A stretch of DNA of 64,000 nucleotides from Coprobacillus cateniformis (GCF_009767585.1 NZ_WSNW01000001.1:2262090-2326089); one strand, 5' to 3'. Shown: positions 17,097 through 25,735, counted from the stretch's first letter. Notes: a model not told the origin generated them from the letters alone. Numbers and translations: made by a program.

Positions 17097-17858
17097 ATGG
17101 ATGCAAAAACTTTGATTGATGATTTAAGAAAATTAGGTATTAAAGAAGACGATACAATTCTTGTGCATTCTTCTTACAATGCTTTAAAAGGTCACGATGT
17201 TATTGAAGGTGGACCTCAGGCAGTGATTGATGCATTAAAAGCAACAGTTCAAGAGGGCACTTTGATGTTGCCGACATTAAGTTATTTAGATGTCAATGTT
17301 GATCATCGTATTTTTGATGTGATGTCTACTCCTAGTTGTGTAGGAATATTACCTGAAATTTTTAGACAAAATCAAGATGTTTATCGCAGTATAAATCCAA
17401 CACATAGCATTGGTGTATGGGGAAAAGATGCTAAGATAATAGCAAGCGCTCATCAAAGAGATTTTAGTCCTGTTGGACCTTCTTCACCTCTTCACGAGGT
17501 CAAAAGAAGAAAAGGGAAGATTATTATGCTAGGTTGTGGACTTTTATGTAATACATCTATGCATGGAGTTGAAGAAATGTGTGTGCCAAGTTATTTGTAT
17601 CGAGGAAGTTTTGATTATAAAGTAATATGTCATGATAAAAGTGTCATAAATATGGATGTTCTTCGTCATGATTTTAAAGGTTATCAACAGCGATATGATC
17701 GTATACTTGATGTTTTAGATAATACGGATTATCAAGTTGGAAATGTTTTAGAAGCAAAATGCTATGTTTTGAATGCGCAAGCAGTTTGGGAAAAAGGATT
17801 GGCAATATTAAAGAAGGATCCATATTATTTTGTGGATAAAAAGGATGAGAAGAAATGA
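17097..17858 (+). CDS. AAC(3)-family N-acetyltransferase (Antibiotic_NAT fold)
   Basis: 253 residues, typical of the AAC(3)/YokD family, which acetylates an amino group of an aminosugar with acetyl-CoA. Family blocks present are TILVHSSYNALKG, GTLMLPTLSY, PSCVGILPEIFR, RSINPTHSIGVWG with the conserved His, GPSSPLHEV and IIMLGCGLLCNTSMHGVEE. Many members are not drug-resistance enzymes. Here it lies inside a nanE-PTS operon, so an amino-sugar substrate is more likely than an antibiotic. A GGAGAG precedes the ATG. It overlaps the DUF4127 gene by 4 bases (ATGA), a sign of tight coupling. Confidence 0.85.
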   Translation: MDAKTLIDDLRKLGIKEDDTILVHSSYNALKGHDVIEGGPQAVIDALKATVQEGTLMLPTLSYLDVNVDHRIFDVMSTPSCVGILPEIFRQNQDVYRSINPTHSIGVWGKDAKIIASAHQRDFSPVGPSSPLHEVKRRKGKIIMLGCGLLCNTSMHGVEEMCVPSYLYRGSFDYKVICHDKSVINMDVLRHDFKGYQQRYDRILDVLDNTDYQVGNVLEAKCYVLNAQAVWEKGLAILKKDPYYFVDKKDEKK

Positions 17859-19351
17859 AAACATTATTAATACCATTAGATGAAAGACCTTGTAATAGAG
17901 TCTTTCCTGAAATGATTGGAAAGACAAATCAAGATATTGATTTATTGGTTCCAGACATGGATTTATTTGGACATAAAAAAGAACCAACAGATACAAAACA
18001 AATAAGTGATTTTTTACTAGAAAATAGTGAAGATTGTGATAATGTTGTTCTTTCTATAGATATGATTTTATATGGTGGTCTCATTCCTTCACGTATTCAT
18101 CATCTTACACGTGAAGAAGCATTGAGCCGATTAAGTATTATTAAGAAATTAAAACAAATCAACCCAAAGATGAAGATTTATGCTTTCTTATGTATTATGA
18201 GAGCACCAAGTTATAATTCAAGTGAAGAAGAACCAGATTATTATGAAGAGTATGGATATGCATTATTCAAAAGAGCATATTTACTCGATTATAAAAAAAG
18301 ACATAGTCTCACAGATGAAGAGGAAGCTGAACTTGAAGCTATTTGTATACCAGAGGATATTGTGAATGATTATGAGACCAGAAGAGATTTTAATACATCT
18401 ATGAACTTAGAGGTTATTAAATATTTAGAAGAAGACTATATTGACTTTCTTGTTATTCCACAAGATGATTCATCACCTTATGGATACACTGCAATATCTC
18501 AAAAGACAATTGTTCAAAAGGTTAAAGAAAAAAATCTAGATACAAAAGTGATGATCTATCCAGGTGCAGATGAAGTTGCTATGTCCTTACTAGCAAGAGC
18601 TTATCATGAATATTATCATATTGAACCAAAGGTTTATCCATTCTATGCATCCATTCTAGGACCTACTCTTGTTCCTAAATATGAAGATAGACCTATGTAT
18701 GAAAGTCTCAAGTCACATATTCGTGTCTGTAAAGCAGTTATTGTTGATAATGCTAATGATGCAGATTATTTACTCGCAATCAATTGTCCTGGGAAGATTA
18801 TGCAAGAATCATTTGTAGATAATAATGAGCTTGATATTTCTTATACAAGTTACAGGAATTTATTAGATTTTGCATATCGTATACAAAGTTATGTGAAACT
18901 AGGTTATCAAGTTGCTTTGTGTGATAGTGCCTTCAGCAATGGAGGAGAACTACAGCTTATACGCTATTTAGATCAACTTGGGTGCTTAGATAAACTTATC
19001 AGTTATGCAGGATGGAATACAAATTGTAACTCATTAGGGACAACTCTCACTCAGATGTTTATTGGACAAAAGGATTTGATTTTTAATTTATGTTATAGAA
19101 TAATAGAGGATGTTTTTTATCAAGCGATTGTTCGTAAAGATATGGTAGAGAATGACTTAGTAGAATTGGGTCTTTCTTATTATGATTTCAAGGATCAACA
19201 AGAGGTTGTAGAAAAAAGAATTATGGAAAAATTACAGACATATTATAACTCCCTTAAAATAAGTCATGTACATCCATGCCATATTCTAGAAATTGATATG
19301 CCTTGGAAAAGAATGTTTGAAATTGGAATGAAAATAGAGGTTCAACCATGA
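17855..19351 (+). CDS. DUF4127 family protein
   Basis: 498 residues, full length for DUF4127. The start MKTLLIPLDERPCN, then LLVPDMDLFGHKKEP, LSIDMILYGGLIPSR, LVIPQDDSSPYGYTA and VMIYPGADEVAMSLLARA are the diagnostic conserved blocks. The function is not established. Clusters of Asp, Glu, Arg and His suggest an enzyme active on a polar sugar. There is no signal peptide or membrane helix, so it is cytoplasmic. It overlaps the upstream acetyltransferase by 4 bases and the downstream esterase by 4 bases, so all three are probably made together and act in one pathway with nanE and the EIIC. Confidence 0.88.
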   Translation: MKTLLIPLDERPCNRVFPEMIGKTNQDIDLLVPDMDLFGHKKEPTDTKQISDFLLENSEDCDNVVLSIDMILYGGLIPSRIHHLTREEALSRLSIIKKLKQINPKMKIYAFLCIMRAPSYNSSEEEPDYYEEYGYALFKRAYLLDYKKRHSLTDEEEAELEAICIPEDIVNDYETRRDFNTSMNLEVIKYLEEDYIDFLVIPQDDSSPYGYTAISQKTIVQKVKEKNLDTKVMIYPGADEVAMSLLARAYHEYYHIEPKVYPFYASILGPTLVPKYEDRPMYESLKSHIRVCKAVIVDNANDADYLLAINCPGKIMQESFVDNNELDISYTSYRNLLDFAYRIQSYVKLGYQVALCDSAFSNGGELQLIRYLDQLGCLDKLISYAGWNTNCNSLGTTLTQMFIGQKDLIFNLCYRIIEDVFYQAIVRKDMVENDLVELGLSYYDFKDQQEVVEKRIMEKLQTYYNSLKISHVHPCHILEIDMPWKRMFEIGMKIEVQP

Positions 19352-20007
19352 GAGAAACAATGAAATATAACCCTTGTTATTATCAATTAAGAGAAGGACA
19401 ACTCCAAAGAATTCTTTCTATTATACAACAAACAAAAATAGCTTTAGAAGGAGGAGTCATTTTCTTTGGTGATTCTATTACAGAAATGTATAATATTGAA
19501 CATTATTATCAAGATATTTCTATTAAATATAATTGTGGTGTTGGTGGTGCAACATCAAATGAACTTTTATGGATATGTGATGAAGCTGTTATTAAATATC
19601 AGCCAAAGGTTGTTGTTATGATGATAGGAATTAATGATCTAGGAAATACCGTTATGCTTTCTCCTAAAGAAATTGCGGTCAATATTAAAAATATTATTGA
19701 CTTAATAAGAGGGAATTGTCCACAAACACAAATCTTATTACTCTCTACATTGCCTTGTGTAGAATCTTTAAGAAGTTATCATCAAGTTCCTGGTATCCGC
19801 TGTAATGATCTTGTTGAGATGATTTATCAACAATGTCAGGACATAATTATTGATCCAAAGACAAGATTTGTTTCTATATTTGAGGAGTTTATTGATGAAA
19901 ATAAAGAAGCATTGATAGAGTATTATCAAGATGGACTTCATCTAAATGAATTGGGTTATGAGAAATTAACAAGATTAATTAAGCCTATCATTCAAGAATA
20001 TATTTAA
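19348..20007 (+). CDS. SGNH/GDSL hydrolase (cytoplasmic esterase)
   Basis: 219 residues. Block I is FFGDSITEMY with nucleophile Ser43; block II has the Gly of GVGGATSNELL; block III is MIGINDLGN with Asn; block V is DGLHLNELGY with Asp195 and His198. All four SGNH residues are present. No signal peptide is visible, so it acts inside the cell. Members remove O-acetyl or other acyl groups from sugars. It overlaps DUF4127 by 4 bases and ends the operon before a strong terminator. A role in stripping O-acetyl groups from the imported sugar is plausible but unproven. Confidence 0.88.
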   Translation: MRETMKYNPCYYQLREGQLQRILSIIQQTKIALEGGVIFFGDSITEMYNIEHYYQDISIKYNCGVGGATSNELLWICDEAVIKYQPKVVVMMIGINDLGNTVMLSPKEIAVNIKNIIDLIRGNCPQTQILLLSTLPCVESLRSYHQVPGIRCNDLVEMIYQQCQDIIIDPKTRFVSIFEEFIDENKEALIEYYQDGLHLNELGYEKLTRLIKPIIQEYI

Positions 20008-20028
20008 GGAAACGAAAGTTTCCTTTTT
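20006..20028 (+). terminator. Terminator after the nanE operon
   Basis: AAGGAAAC and GTTTCCTT pair perfectly around a GAAA tetraloop, followed by TTT. It starts inside the stop codon of the SGNH hydrolase gene. Confidence 0.75.
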
Positions 20029-20029
20029 G

Positions 20030-20038
20030 TGCTATAAT
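20030..20038 (+). promoter_or_regulatory. Extended -10 promoter for the RpiR regulator gene
   Basis: TGCTATAAT (TATAAT at 20033-20038) is an extended -10 element 24 bases before the start codon and directly after the operon terminator. So the regulator gene can be transcribed separately from the operon. Confidence 0.5.
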
Positions 20039-20061
20039 GAAAAAGAAAGTGAGGATGTGTA

Positions 20062-20883
20062 ATGTTATCTTATAATAAAAGTGTTATTCCTGTTATTGAG
20101 TCAGCTTATGATGATCTCACAAATGTAGAAAAAAGTATTGCAGATTATTTTATTAATTATGTCAATGGAGAGGACTTATCCTCAAAAGCAGTTTCTCGAA
20201 GATTATTTGTTTCAGAAGCATCTTTATCAAGATTTTCAAAGAAACTTGGTTTTAGAGGATATCGTGAATTTCTTTTTGCATTTCAAGGTTCTACGAAGAG
20301 TGAAAAGAATTTAGATATATTAACAAGGCAAGTATTGAATTCATACCAAAAGGTCTTAGAGAAAACATATTCATTAATTGATAATGAACAGATGATTAGA
20401 TTAGCACAAATGTTAGATTTATATGAACGTGTGTATGTTTATGGGATAGGTTCTTCATCAGTTGTTGCAAGAGAGTTTAAATTAAGATTTATGCGTCTTG
20501 GTTTGGATGTCGATTATTTAGCTGAGGCACATTCTATTCGTATGAATATAACGAGAGTTAATAAGTTGTCACTTGTGATTGGAATTAGTGTAAGTGGTAG
20601 AACAGAGGAAGTTGTTGAAGGACTGAAAACTGCTAAAGAAAAAGGTGCAAAAACAATCATGTTATCAGCTGCAAAGGTTTATGAATATCGTAGTTTTTAT
20701 GATGAACTTGTTTTAATGGGTGGATTAAAGAATTTAGCTATTTCAGATAAAATTTCTCCCCAAATACCTGCATTGATCATGATAGATATTTTATATACAC
20801 ATTACTTACATTATAATAAGGCAAATAAGGATGAAAAGTTAAAAATGACATTAGAACATATTGATTATGAATTAGAAGAATAA
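20062..20883 (+). CDS. RpiR-family transcriptional regulator (HTH + SIS)
   Basis: 273 residues. The N-terminal HTH (about 1-77) has VEKSIADYFINY, LSSKAVSRRLFVSEASLSRF and KKLGFRGYREF, typical of RpiR. The SIS sugar-phosphate-binding domain follows (about 110-250), with YGIGSSSVVAREFKLRFMRLG and LVIGISVSGRTEEVVEG. Such proteins sense a phosphosugar. It sits right after the nanE operon behind a terminator and its own promoter, so it probably controls that operon with a phosphosugar such as ManNAc-6-P or GlcNAc-6-P as signal (inference). Confidence 0.92.
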   Translation: MLSYNKSVIPVIESAYDDLTNVEKSIADYFINYVNGEDLSSKAVSRRLFVSEASLSRFSKKLGFRGYREFLFAFQGSTKSEKNLDILTRQVLNSYQKVLEKTYSLIDNEQMIRLAQMLDLYERVYVYGIGSSSVVAREFKLRFMRLGLDVDYLAEAHSIRMNITRVNKLSLVIGISVSGRTEEVVEGLKTAKEKGAKTIMLSAAKVYEYRSFYDELVLMGGLKNLAISDKISPQIPALIMIDILYTHYLHYNKANKDEKLKMTLEHIDYELEE

Positions 20884-20948
20884 ATATATAACTATACAAT
20901 TAAAGAAATGCTAGAGAAATAGAAATTGAAACGTAGTTATTTGATATC

Positions 20949-21014
20949 TTAAGTAAATCTTAAGAAATTTTTAAGCGAGTATTACAAAAAGGTTTTGTAC
21001 AAAAAGAGTATACT
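20949..21014 (+). promoter_or_regulatory. Three 11-bp-phased TTAAG repeats upstream of a promoter lacking a -35
   Basis: TTAAG occurs at 20949-20953, 20960-20964 and 20971-20975, exactly 11 bases apart, within the units CTTAAGTAAAT, CTTAAGAAATT and TTTAAGCGAGT. A -10 (TATACT, 21009-21014) follows, but the -35 position is AAAAAG. Direct repeats on one helix face before a weak promoter are typical of OmpR/PhoP-type response-regulator activation. The regulator is not in the window. Confidence 0.5.
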
Positions 21015-21038
21015 CATAGTGTAGGAGGTATGAGTATA
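21009..21038 (+). promoter_or_regulatory. Perfect 10-bp inverted repeat with the ribosome binding site in its loop
   Basis: TATACTCATA (21009-21018) and TATGAGTATA (21029-21038) are exact reverse complements. The 10-base loop GTGTAGGAGG holds the Shine-Dalgarno, and the right arm runs into the ATG (21038). The left arm also contains the -10 hexamer, so it may act as DNA operator rather than RNA hairpin. Confidence 0.55.
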
Positions 21039-21433
21039 TGAAAAGAAAAATAATCATGAGTGTTGCTTTGAGCTTGAGTTTATTAACGATGCTATTACCT
21101 TGGTTTGGAGGTATGAAAGGTGTAGAAGAAGTTTATGGTGTTATATTATTAGACAATCCAGTAGCGCTGACATGTATTATTCTTGCTTTTGTTGGCATTT
21201 GGACAAATTTTGGTTATAATAGTGAAATCATAGGAAGTATTGGAATGATTGGCATTATTGTTATGGAAATCTATGAGTTTATGACATGGCATATCTTAAC
21301 AATTAGCGGACAATTTGATTTGAACCTAAGTATTGCTCTTTGCTATCCAGAATTCTATCTTGCACTTGTATGTATAGTTGTCACTTATATTATTTATAAA
21401 TACACAAATAAGAAGATGAATTTAACACAATAA
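21038..21433 (+). CDS. Small four-helix membrane protein of unknown function
   Basis: 131 residues with four hydrophobic segments (about 5-24, 38-56, 65-88 and 106-124) and a short Lys-rich C-terminus. I recognise no family. It begins with ATG 21038 behind AGGAGG. Upstream regulation is elaborate: three phased TTAAG repeats and an inverted repeat enclosing the ribosome binding site. Gene order with a membrane glycerophosphodiesterase and a VanZ protein points to a cell-envelope role. Confidence 0.65.
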   Translation: MKRKIIMSVALSLSLLTMLLPWFGGMKGVEEVYGVILLDNPVALTCIILAFVGIWTNFGYNSEIIGSIGMIGIIVMEIYEFMTWHILTISGQFDLNLSIALCYPEFYLALVCIVVTYIIYKYTNKKMNLTQ

Positions 21434-21481
21434 TTCCATACTGTTGAAATATAATGTTTAAGTCAAAAGGGGAGAAACAAG

Positions 21482-23368
21482 GTGGAAAGAATAAGAAATT
21501 ATAAGTATTATTCATTATTTCAAAATATCTTAAAGTTTGAAATATTTTATAAGATGATGACTCTTTTTATCTTAAGCCCTATTTTAAGAAGAATTCTTCA
21601 AGAATATTTAGATAGTGTCACATATGGAATTGCTTTTAACCAAGATATTATTTATCAGTTTTTATCTTTTAAAGGTATTGTGATATGTTTGTTTTTATTT
21701 ATATTGATGATCTTAATTATTTTTTATGAGATTTATGTTGTTATGAATATTATTGCATTAGATAAAGAACATAAGAAATTATCATTAAGAAAAATTATGT
21801 TAAAGAGTTTTTGTTCTTTAAAATCTCTTCATTATCCATCACTACCATTATGTGGTATTTATATTGTTTTCTTATTACCACTTGTACATATAGGATATTT
21901 AAACAGTTATATTCAAAGATGGGATATTCCTAATTTTATTTTTGGTGAATTGAAGTTAACACTAGGTGGCAATGTTTTGATTTGTCTGGTTTCTATTATT
22001 TATTATTTGATTTTTATAATAATGATTTTTGTTCCAGTATACATGGTTTTTAAAGGAAAGAGTATCATTTCAGCAACACAAGAAAGTTTCTCTTTATTTA
22101 AAAAAATAACTCTTAAAGAAAAGGGAAGTTTACTTGTTTATTTGCTTTTATGGATATTTATAGAATATATGATTATGAATTTAATTCCCTATCCAATCTT
22201 ACATAATCGTGATTTTAATTGGTATTTCCTTAAATATACAATCAATTCAACAGCATTTCGCTATAGTGCTATACAATATGTTCTTCTCTATTTTGTCTCC
22301 ATTATAGCTATGACTTTCTTCATGCGTTATATCATCAATTTGGTTTCACGATATGAAGACACTCTCATGACGGTGGACCAGATTCCAGTTGAGATAGATT
22401 ATTTAAATGGATGGATTATGAAAGGACAGAATTTTGTTAGAGAAATCATATATTATATGAAAAAACGATTAGCTCATTTTCGTTTTTACCAGAAACATAA
22501 GTTGTTTTCTAGATGTATTGTTGGTATTTTTATCATATGTTTCATGATTATTTATTTGCATCAGGATGCTCTTGTTCATAGACCTTGGGTTATTGGACAT
22601 CGTGGTTCTGGATATTTTGTTGAAAATACATATGAGGCAATTCAAGATGCGAACAATAGTCAAGTAGATTATGCCGAAATTGATATTCAGTTATCCAAAG
22701 ATGGAATTCCTATTGTATTTCATGATGCAACTTTATCTCGTTTATCTGATGTCAACAAGAAGGTTTCTGATTTAACAGCAACTGAGCTTGAAGAAATAAC
22801 ACTTTCACAAAATAATCATAAATCAAATATCTTGACTTTAGAGAACTTAATTAAAAAAATGAAAAGAGATAAAATGGCAGTTGGTTTATTAATTGAATTA
22901 AAACCAACTCAAGATAATGGAGAAGACATGGCCCATAAAGTTATTGATATTATAGAACAGTATCAGTTCTCAAGACAATCCATATTTATGTCGTTAGACT
23001 ATGATAGTGTACAGGTTATCAAAAAAGAAAAGCCACAGTGGTGGGTAGGTTATTGTATCTATGGAAGTGTTGGCGATATTGATGATTCTATTTGGGAGAT
23101 GGATATCGATTTTCTGGCAATGGAAGAGAATCGAGCAAGTACAGCTTTTATTCAAAAGGCAGTTAGGCATATGATACCTATTTATATTTGGACAGTTGAT
23201 AATACTAAGAAAATGAAACAGTATTTAGATATGGGAGTTTGTGGATTAATAACGAATTATCCTCATCTTGGAAAGTTAACTGTAGAAGAATATGAAAAGA
23301 CTCATTTTCAATATTATTATTATGATGGGAAGGGGTATCCGAAAACCACATTAATAACAGGAGGTTAA
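21482..23368 (+). CDS. Membrane-bound glycerophosphodiester phosphodiesterase (GDPD)
   Basis: 628 residues. The N-terminal 330 residues hold about six to seven membrane helices (GPDPase_memb type), and a further helix (about 343-361) leads to an outside GDPD domain. Catalytic blocks are VIGHRGSGYFVENT with His373 and Arg374, AEIDIQLSKDGIPIVFHD with metal-binding Glu/Asp and His, LLIELKP, and the late VGYCIYGSV/IYIWTVDN region. It would cleave glycerophosphodiesters such as lipid headgroups or lipoteichoic-acid units outside the membrane. The start is GTG at 21482 behind AGGGGAGAAACAAG. A VanZ gene starts 5 bases after the stop. Confidence 0.9.
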   Translation: MERIRNYKYYSLFQNILKFEIFYKMMTLFILSPILRRILQEYLDSVTYGIAFNQDIIYQFLSFKGIVICLFLFILMILIIFYEIYVVMNIIALDKEHKKLSLRKIMLKSFCSLKSLHYPSLPLCGIYIVFLLPLVHIGYLNSYIQRWDIPNFIFGELKLTLGGNVLICLVSIIYYLIFIIMIFVPVYMVFKGKSIISATQESFSLFKKITLKEKGSLLVYLLLWIFIEYMIMNLIPYPILHNRDFNWYFLKYTINSTAFRYSAIQYVLLYFVSIIAMTFFMRYIINLVSRYEDTLMTVDQIPVEIDYLNGWIMKGQNFVREIIYYMKKRLAHFRFYQKHKLFSRCIVGIFIICFMIIYLHQDALVHRPWVIGHRGSGYFVENTYEAIQDANNSQVDYAEIDIQLSKDGIPIVFHDATLSRLSDVNKKVSDLTATELEEITLSQNNHKSNILTLENLIKKMKRDKMAVGLLIELKPTQDNGEDMAHKVIDIIEQYQFSRQSIFMSLDYDSVQVIKKEKPQWWVGYCIYGSVGDIDDSIWEMDIDFLAMEENRASTAFIQKAVRHMIPIYIWTVDNTKKMKQYLDMGVCGLITNYPHLGKLTVEEYEKTHFQYYYYDGKGYPKTTLITGG

Positions 23369-23372
23369 ATGG

Positions 23373-23942
23373 ATGTATGATTTTATAAATGAAATGCCAT
23401 ATATTATTTTGATGAGTATACCAATATCTTTTTTTACTTATATATTGTTTCCAAAAAGGTGGAAAAAAAGGATAAATCTTTTCTTTTATATTGTTTTTAT
23501 ATGTTATCTTTTGTGTGTATTCTTGATTACAATTCCACCATTTTTCTCATTTCAAAGTATTGAAGTTCAAGAATTACTTCATTTTGTGAATATCATTCCA
23601 TTAAGTAATAATCAAGGAGGATTCTTGAGTTCTCAAGATTTTTCTCAATGTATCATGAATGCTATTATGTTTGTTCCATTAGGTGTGCTACTTCCATTGA
23701 CATTGAAACGAAGAATACGTATACGTTATTTTATTTTCATCTGCTTTGGATTTTCACTGACAATAGAAGTTATTCAGTTGATTGGTACATATTCAGGATT
23801 ATTATTGAGATCATTTGATGTGAATGATATTTTGTTTAATACAATTGGAGGAACTTTTACATATGGTTTTGCTTCATTTATTTTTGATTGTTTACAAAAA
23901 TATCATTATATAGAAAAAGAACAAGCTCAAAGCTTGTTCTAG
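23373..23942 (+). CDS. VanZ family membrane protein
   Basis: 189 residues with about five membrane helices. The motifs NIIPLSNNQ, NAIMFVPLGVLLP, LTIEVIQLIGTYSGLLLRSFDVNDILFNTIGG (only partly cited) match VanZ, where FDVNDILFNTIG is diagnostic. Founding members give low-level glycopeptide tolerance; most are of unknown function. The start ATG 23373 follows AGGAGG with tight spacing to the GDPD gene, so they are co-transcribed. Its last codons overlap the stop of the convergent asnB gene, and the asnB terminator is encoded within them. Confidence 0.88.
   Translation: MYDFINEMPYIILMSIPISFFTYILFPKRWKKRINLFFYIVFICYLLCVFLITIPPFFSFQSIEVQELLHFVNIIPLSNNQGGFLSSQDFSQCIMNAIMFVPLGVLLPLTLKRRIRIRYFIFICFGFSLTIEVIQLIGTYSGLLLRSFDVNDILFNTIGGTFTYGFASFIFDCLQKYHYIEKEQAQSLF
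23913..23940 (-). terminator. asnB terminator embedded in the end of vanZ
   Basis: AGAACAAGCT (23918-23927) and AGCTTGTTCT (23931-23940) are perfect reverse complements with a 3-base loop. On the - strand the stem is followed by a five-T run (A run at 23914-23918 on +). It therefore ends asnB transcription while coding for the last residues of the VanZ protein. Confidence 0.65.
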
Positions 23943-25735
23943 AATTCTAATTGAATGTGATATATTTTTCCCCATAAATAAATTTGATAGAAATAAGCCA
24001 TTAATTGTGGACCCATCATTAATTGACCAAACCATGGTGCAGTAAAACTATCACCATTGGTATCAATGAAGTTGATAAGTTTATCTTTATCAAAGAATGC
24101 ATAGAGTATATTATAAGGATCATCTAATGATTCTTTTAATTTTGCTTGAATGAATTCACTATAAACAGGAGAATGCGTTTTTGGATATGGGTTTTTCTTT
24201 CGATGAGCTATATCTTCAGGAAGAAAATCTTCAAAGGCTTTTCTGAGTATTCCCTTTTCTTCTCCATCAATAAACATGTATTCATATGGCATGTTATAAA
24301 GATATTGTAGGATTTTTATAGATGCAAAGGGAACACGAACTTCTATAGAAGAACGCATTGTTTGGCTATCTGCACGTGTTAAAAGAGTTTGCATAAACCA
24401 CTGTGTATTTAAATAAATCATTTGTTTCTTCTTGTCTGTTGTATGAATTTCTTGTAGAGTATCTTGATATTTTTCTATAATATAATCTTTAATATTTAGT
24501 GCTTTTACCTTTTCATTGAAAAGATCTATTTTCATATCCAAGTCTCTCATCCAAGGGAAGTATGGTTGATTATACAATTCTTCTTTATAGAACCAAGGAT
24601 ATCCTCCAAAGATTTCATCAGCACATTCACCTGAGAGAGAGACTTTATGGTTTTTAGCAATTTCTTTTGAGAATAATAAGAAACTAGAGTCAACATCTGC
24701 CATACCTGGCATATCTCTGGCTATTAATGCCTCTTCTAATGAATTAAGTAAATCTAATTGTTTTAAAGTGATTTTATGGTGATCACTTTGATAACGTTCT
24801 ACCATCTCACGTATATAATCATCATCCATAGATGTTTGATAATCATAGGCTTTAAAATACTTTTCCTGATCTTCATAAGTAATGCTATAAGTTGTAAGTG
24901 GTTGTACATATTGTTTAGTTATAGCAGTGATAATACTTGAATCTAAACCACCAGACAACATTGTAGAGAGTGGAACATCACTAAGCAATTGTTTTTGGAC
25001 ACTATCAATAACTAACTCTTTAACTTTCTGAGTCGTTTCTTCTAGGTTATCAGTATGTTCTTCATCATGTAATTTCCAGTAACAGATCGGTTCGCAATGT
25101 CCATCAAAATACATATAGTAACCAGGTCTCAAAGAATAAATACCTTTATAAATTGTATGACCAGGAGTCATGCTTGGCCCCAATCCTAAGAGTTCTTTAA
25201 CACCTTCCTGATCAACAACAGCTTTTCCAATGTAACTTAAAATACATTTTATTTCACTTGCAATAACAATTGTTTCATCTTCTAAATAATAATAGAGTGG
25301 TTTCACACCCAAAGGGTCTCTTGCAACAAAGAGTTTATCACCATCATCAATCACAAAAGCAAATATTCCTTCGAATAAGTCTAAACAATTTTCTTGATAT
25401 TCAATATAACTAGCTAAGACAACTTCTGTATCACTCATTGTTTGAAATGTATATCCTAGACTCACCAGATGATTCTTAATTTCCATCATGTTATAGATTT
25501 CACCATTATAAGTGATTCTATAGATTTTATCATTAAATGTATAAAGCATAGGTTGGTTACCATTCTCTATATCAATAATTGATAATCTTCGATGTGCCAT
25601 TAAACAATGAGGTGTTAAAAAATACCCTTCATGATCAGGACCTCGCTTTGCAAGTAAGCTCACCATTGTCATGAACTTTTCATCATAATCTAATAAATTT
25701 TTTGTGTAATTACATATTGTAACAATACCACACAT
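23939..25735 (-). CDS. asnB: Asparagine synthetase, glutamine-hydrolysing
   Basis: 598 residues from this start. The protein must begin Met-Cys for the N-terminal Cys nucleophile, and ATG 25735 gives MCGIVTICNY behind GGGGTG; the GTG nine bases earlier lies within that ribosome binding site. The class II glutaminase domain (about 1-210) has HRRLSIID, NGEIYN and SDTEVVLASY. The synthetase domain has the PP-loop LSGGLDSSII and SLSGECADEIFGGYPWF. It makes Asn from Asp, Gln and ATP in the cytosol. It is a single-gene unit; its end shares the tetranucleotide CTAG with the stop of vanZ. Confidence 0.93.
   Translation of the reverse strand: MCGIVTICNYTKNLLDYDEKFMTMVSLLAKRGPDHEGYFLTPHCLMAHRRLSIIDIENGNQPMLYTFNDKIYRITYNGEIYNMMEIKNHLVSLGYTFQTMSDTEVVLASYIEYQENCLDLFEGIFAFVIDDGDKLFVARDPLGVKPLYYYLEDETIVIASEIKCILSYIGKAVVDQEGVKELLGLGPSMTPGHTIYKGIYSLRPGYYMYFDGHCEPICYWKLHDEEHTDNLEETTQKVKELVIDSVQKQLLSDVPLSTMLSGGLDSSIITAITKQYVQPLTTYSITYEDQEKYFKAYDYQTSMDDDYIREMVERYQSDHHKITLKQLDLLNSLEEALIARDMPGMADVDSSFLLFSKEIAKNHKVSLSGECADEIFGGYPWFYKEELYNQPYFPWMRDLDMKIDLFNEKVKALNIKDYIIEKYQDTLQEIHTTDKKKQMIYLNTQWFMQTLLTRADSQTMRSSIEVRVPFASIKILQYLYNMPYEYMFIDGEEKGILRKAFEDFLPEDIAHRKKNPYPKTHSPVYSEFIQAKLKESLDDPYNILYAFFDKDKLINFIDTNGDSFTAPWFGQLMMGPQLMAYFYQIYLWGKIYHIQLEF

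Noticed and set aside
17097..17858. Aminoglycoside-resistance gene
   Set aside because: The AAC(3) fold alone does not show drug resistance, and its place in a nanE-PTS operon argues for amino-sugar metabolism.
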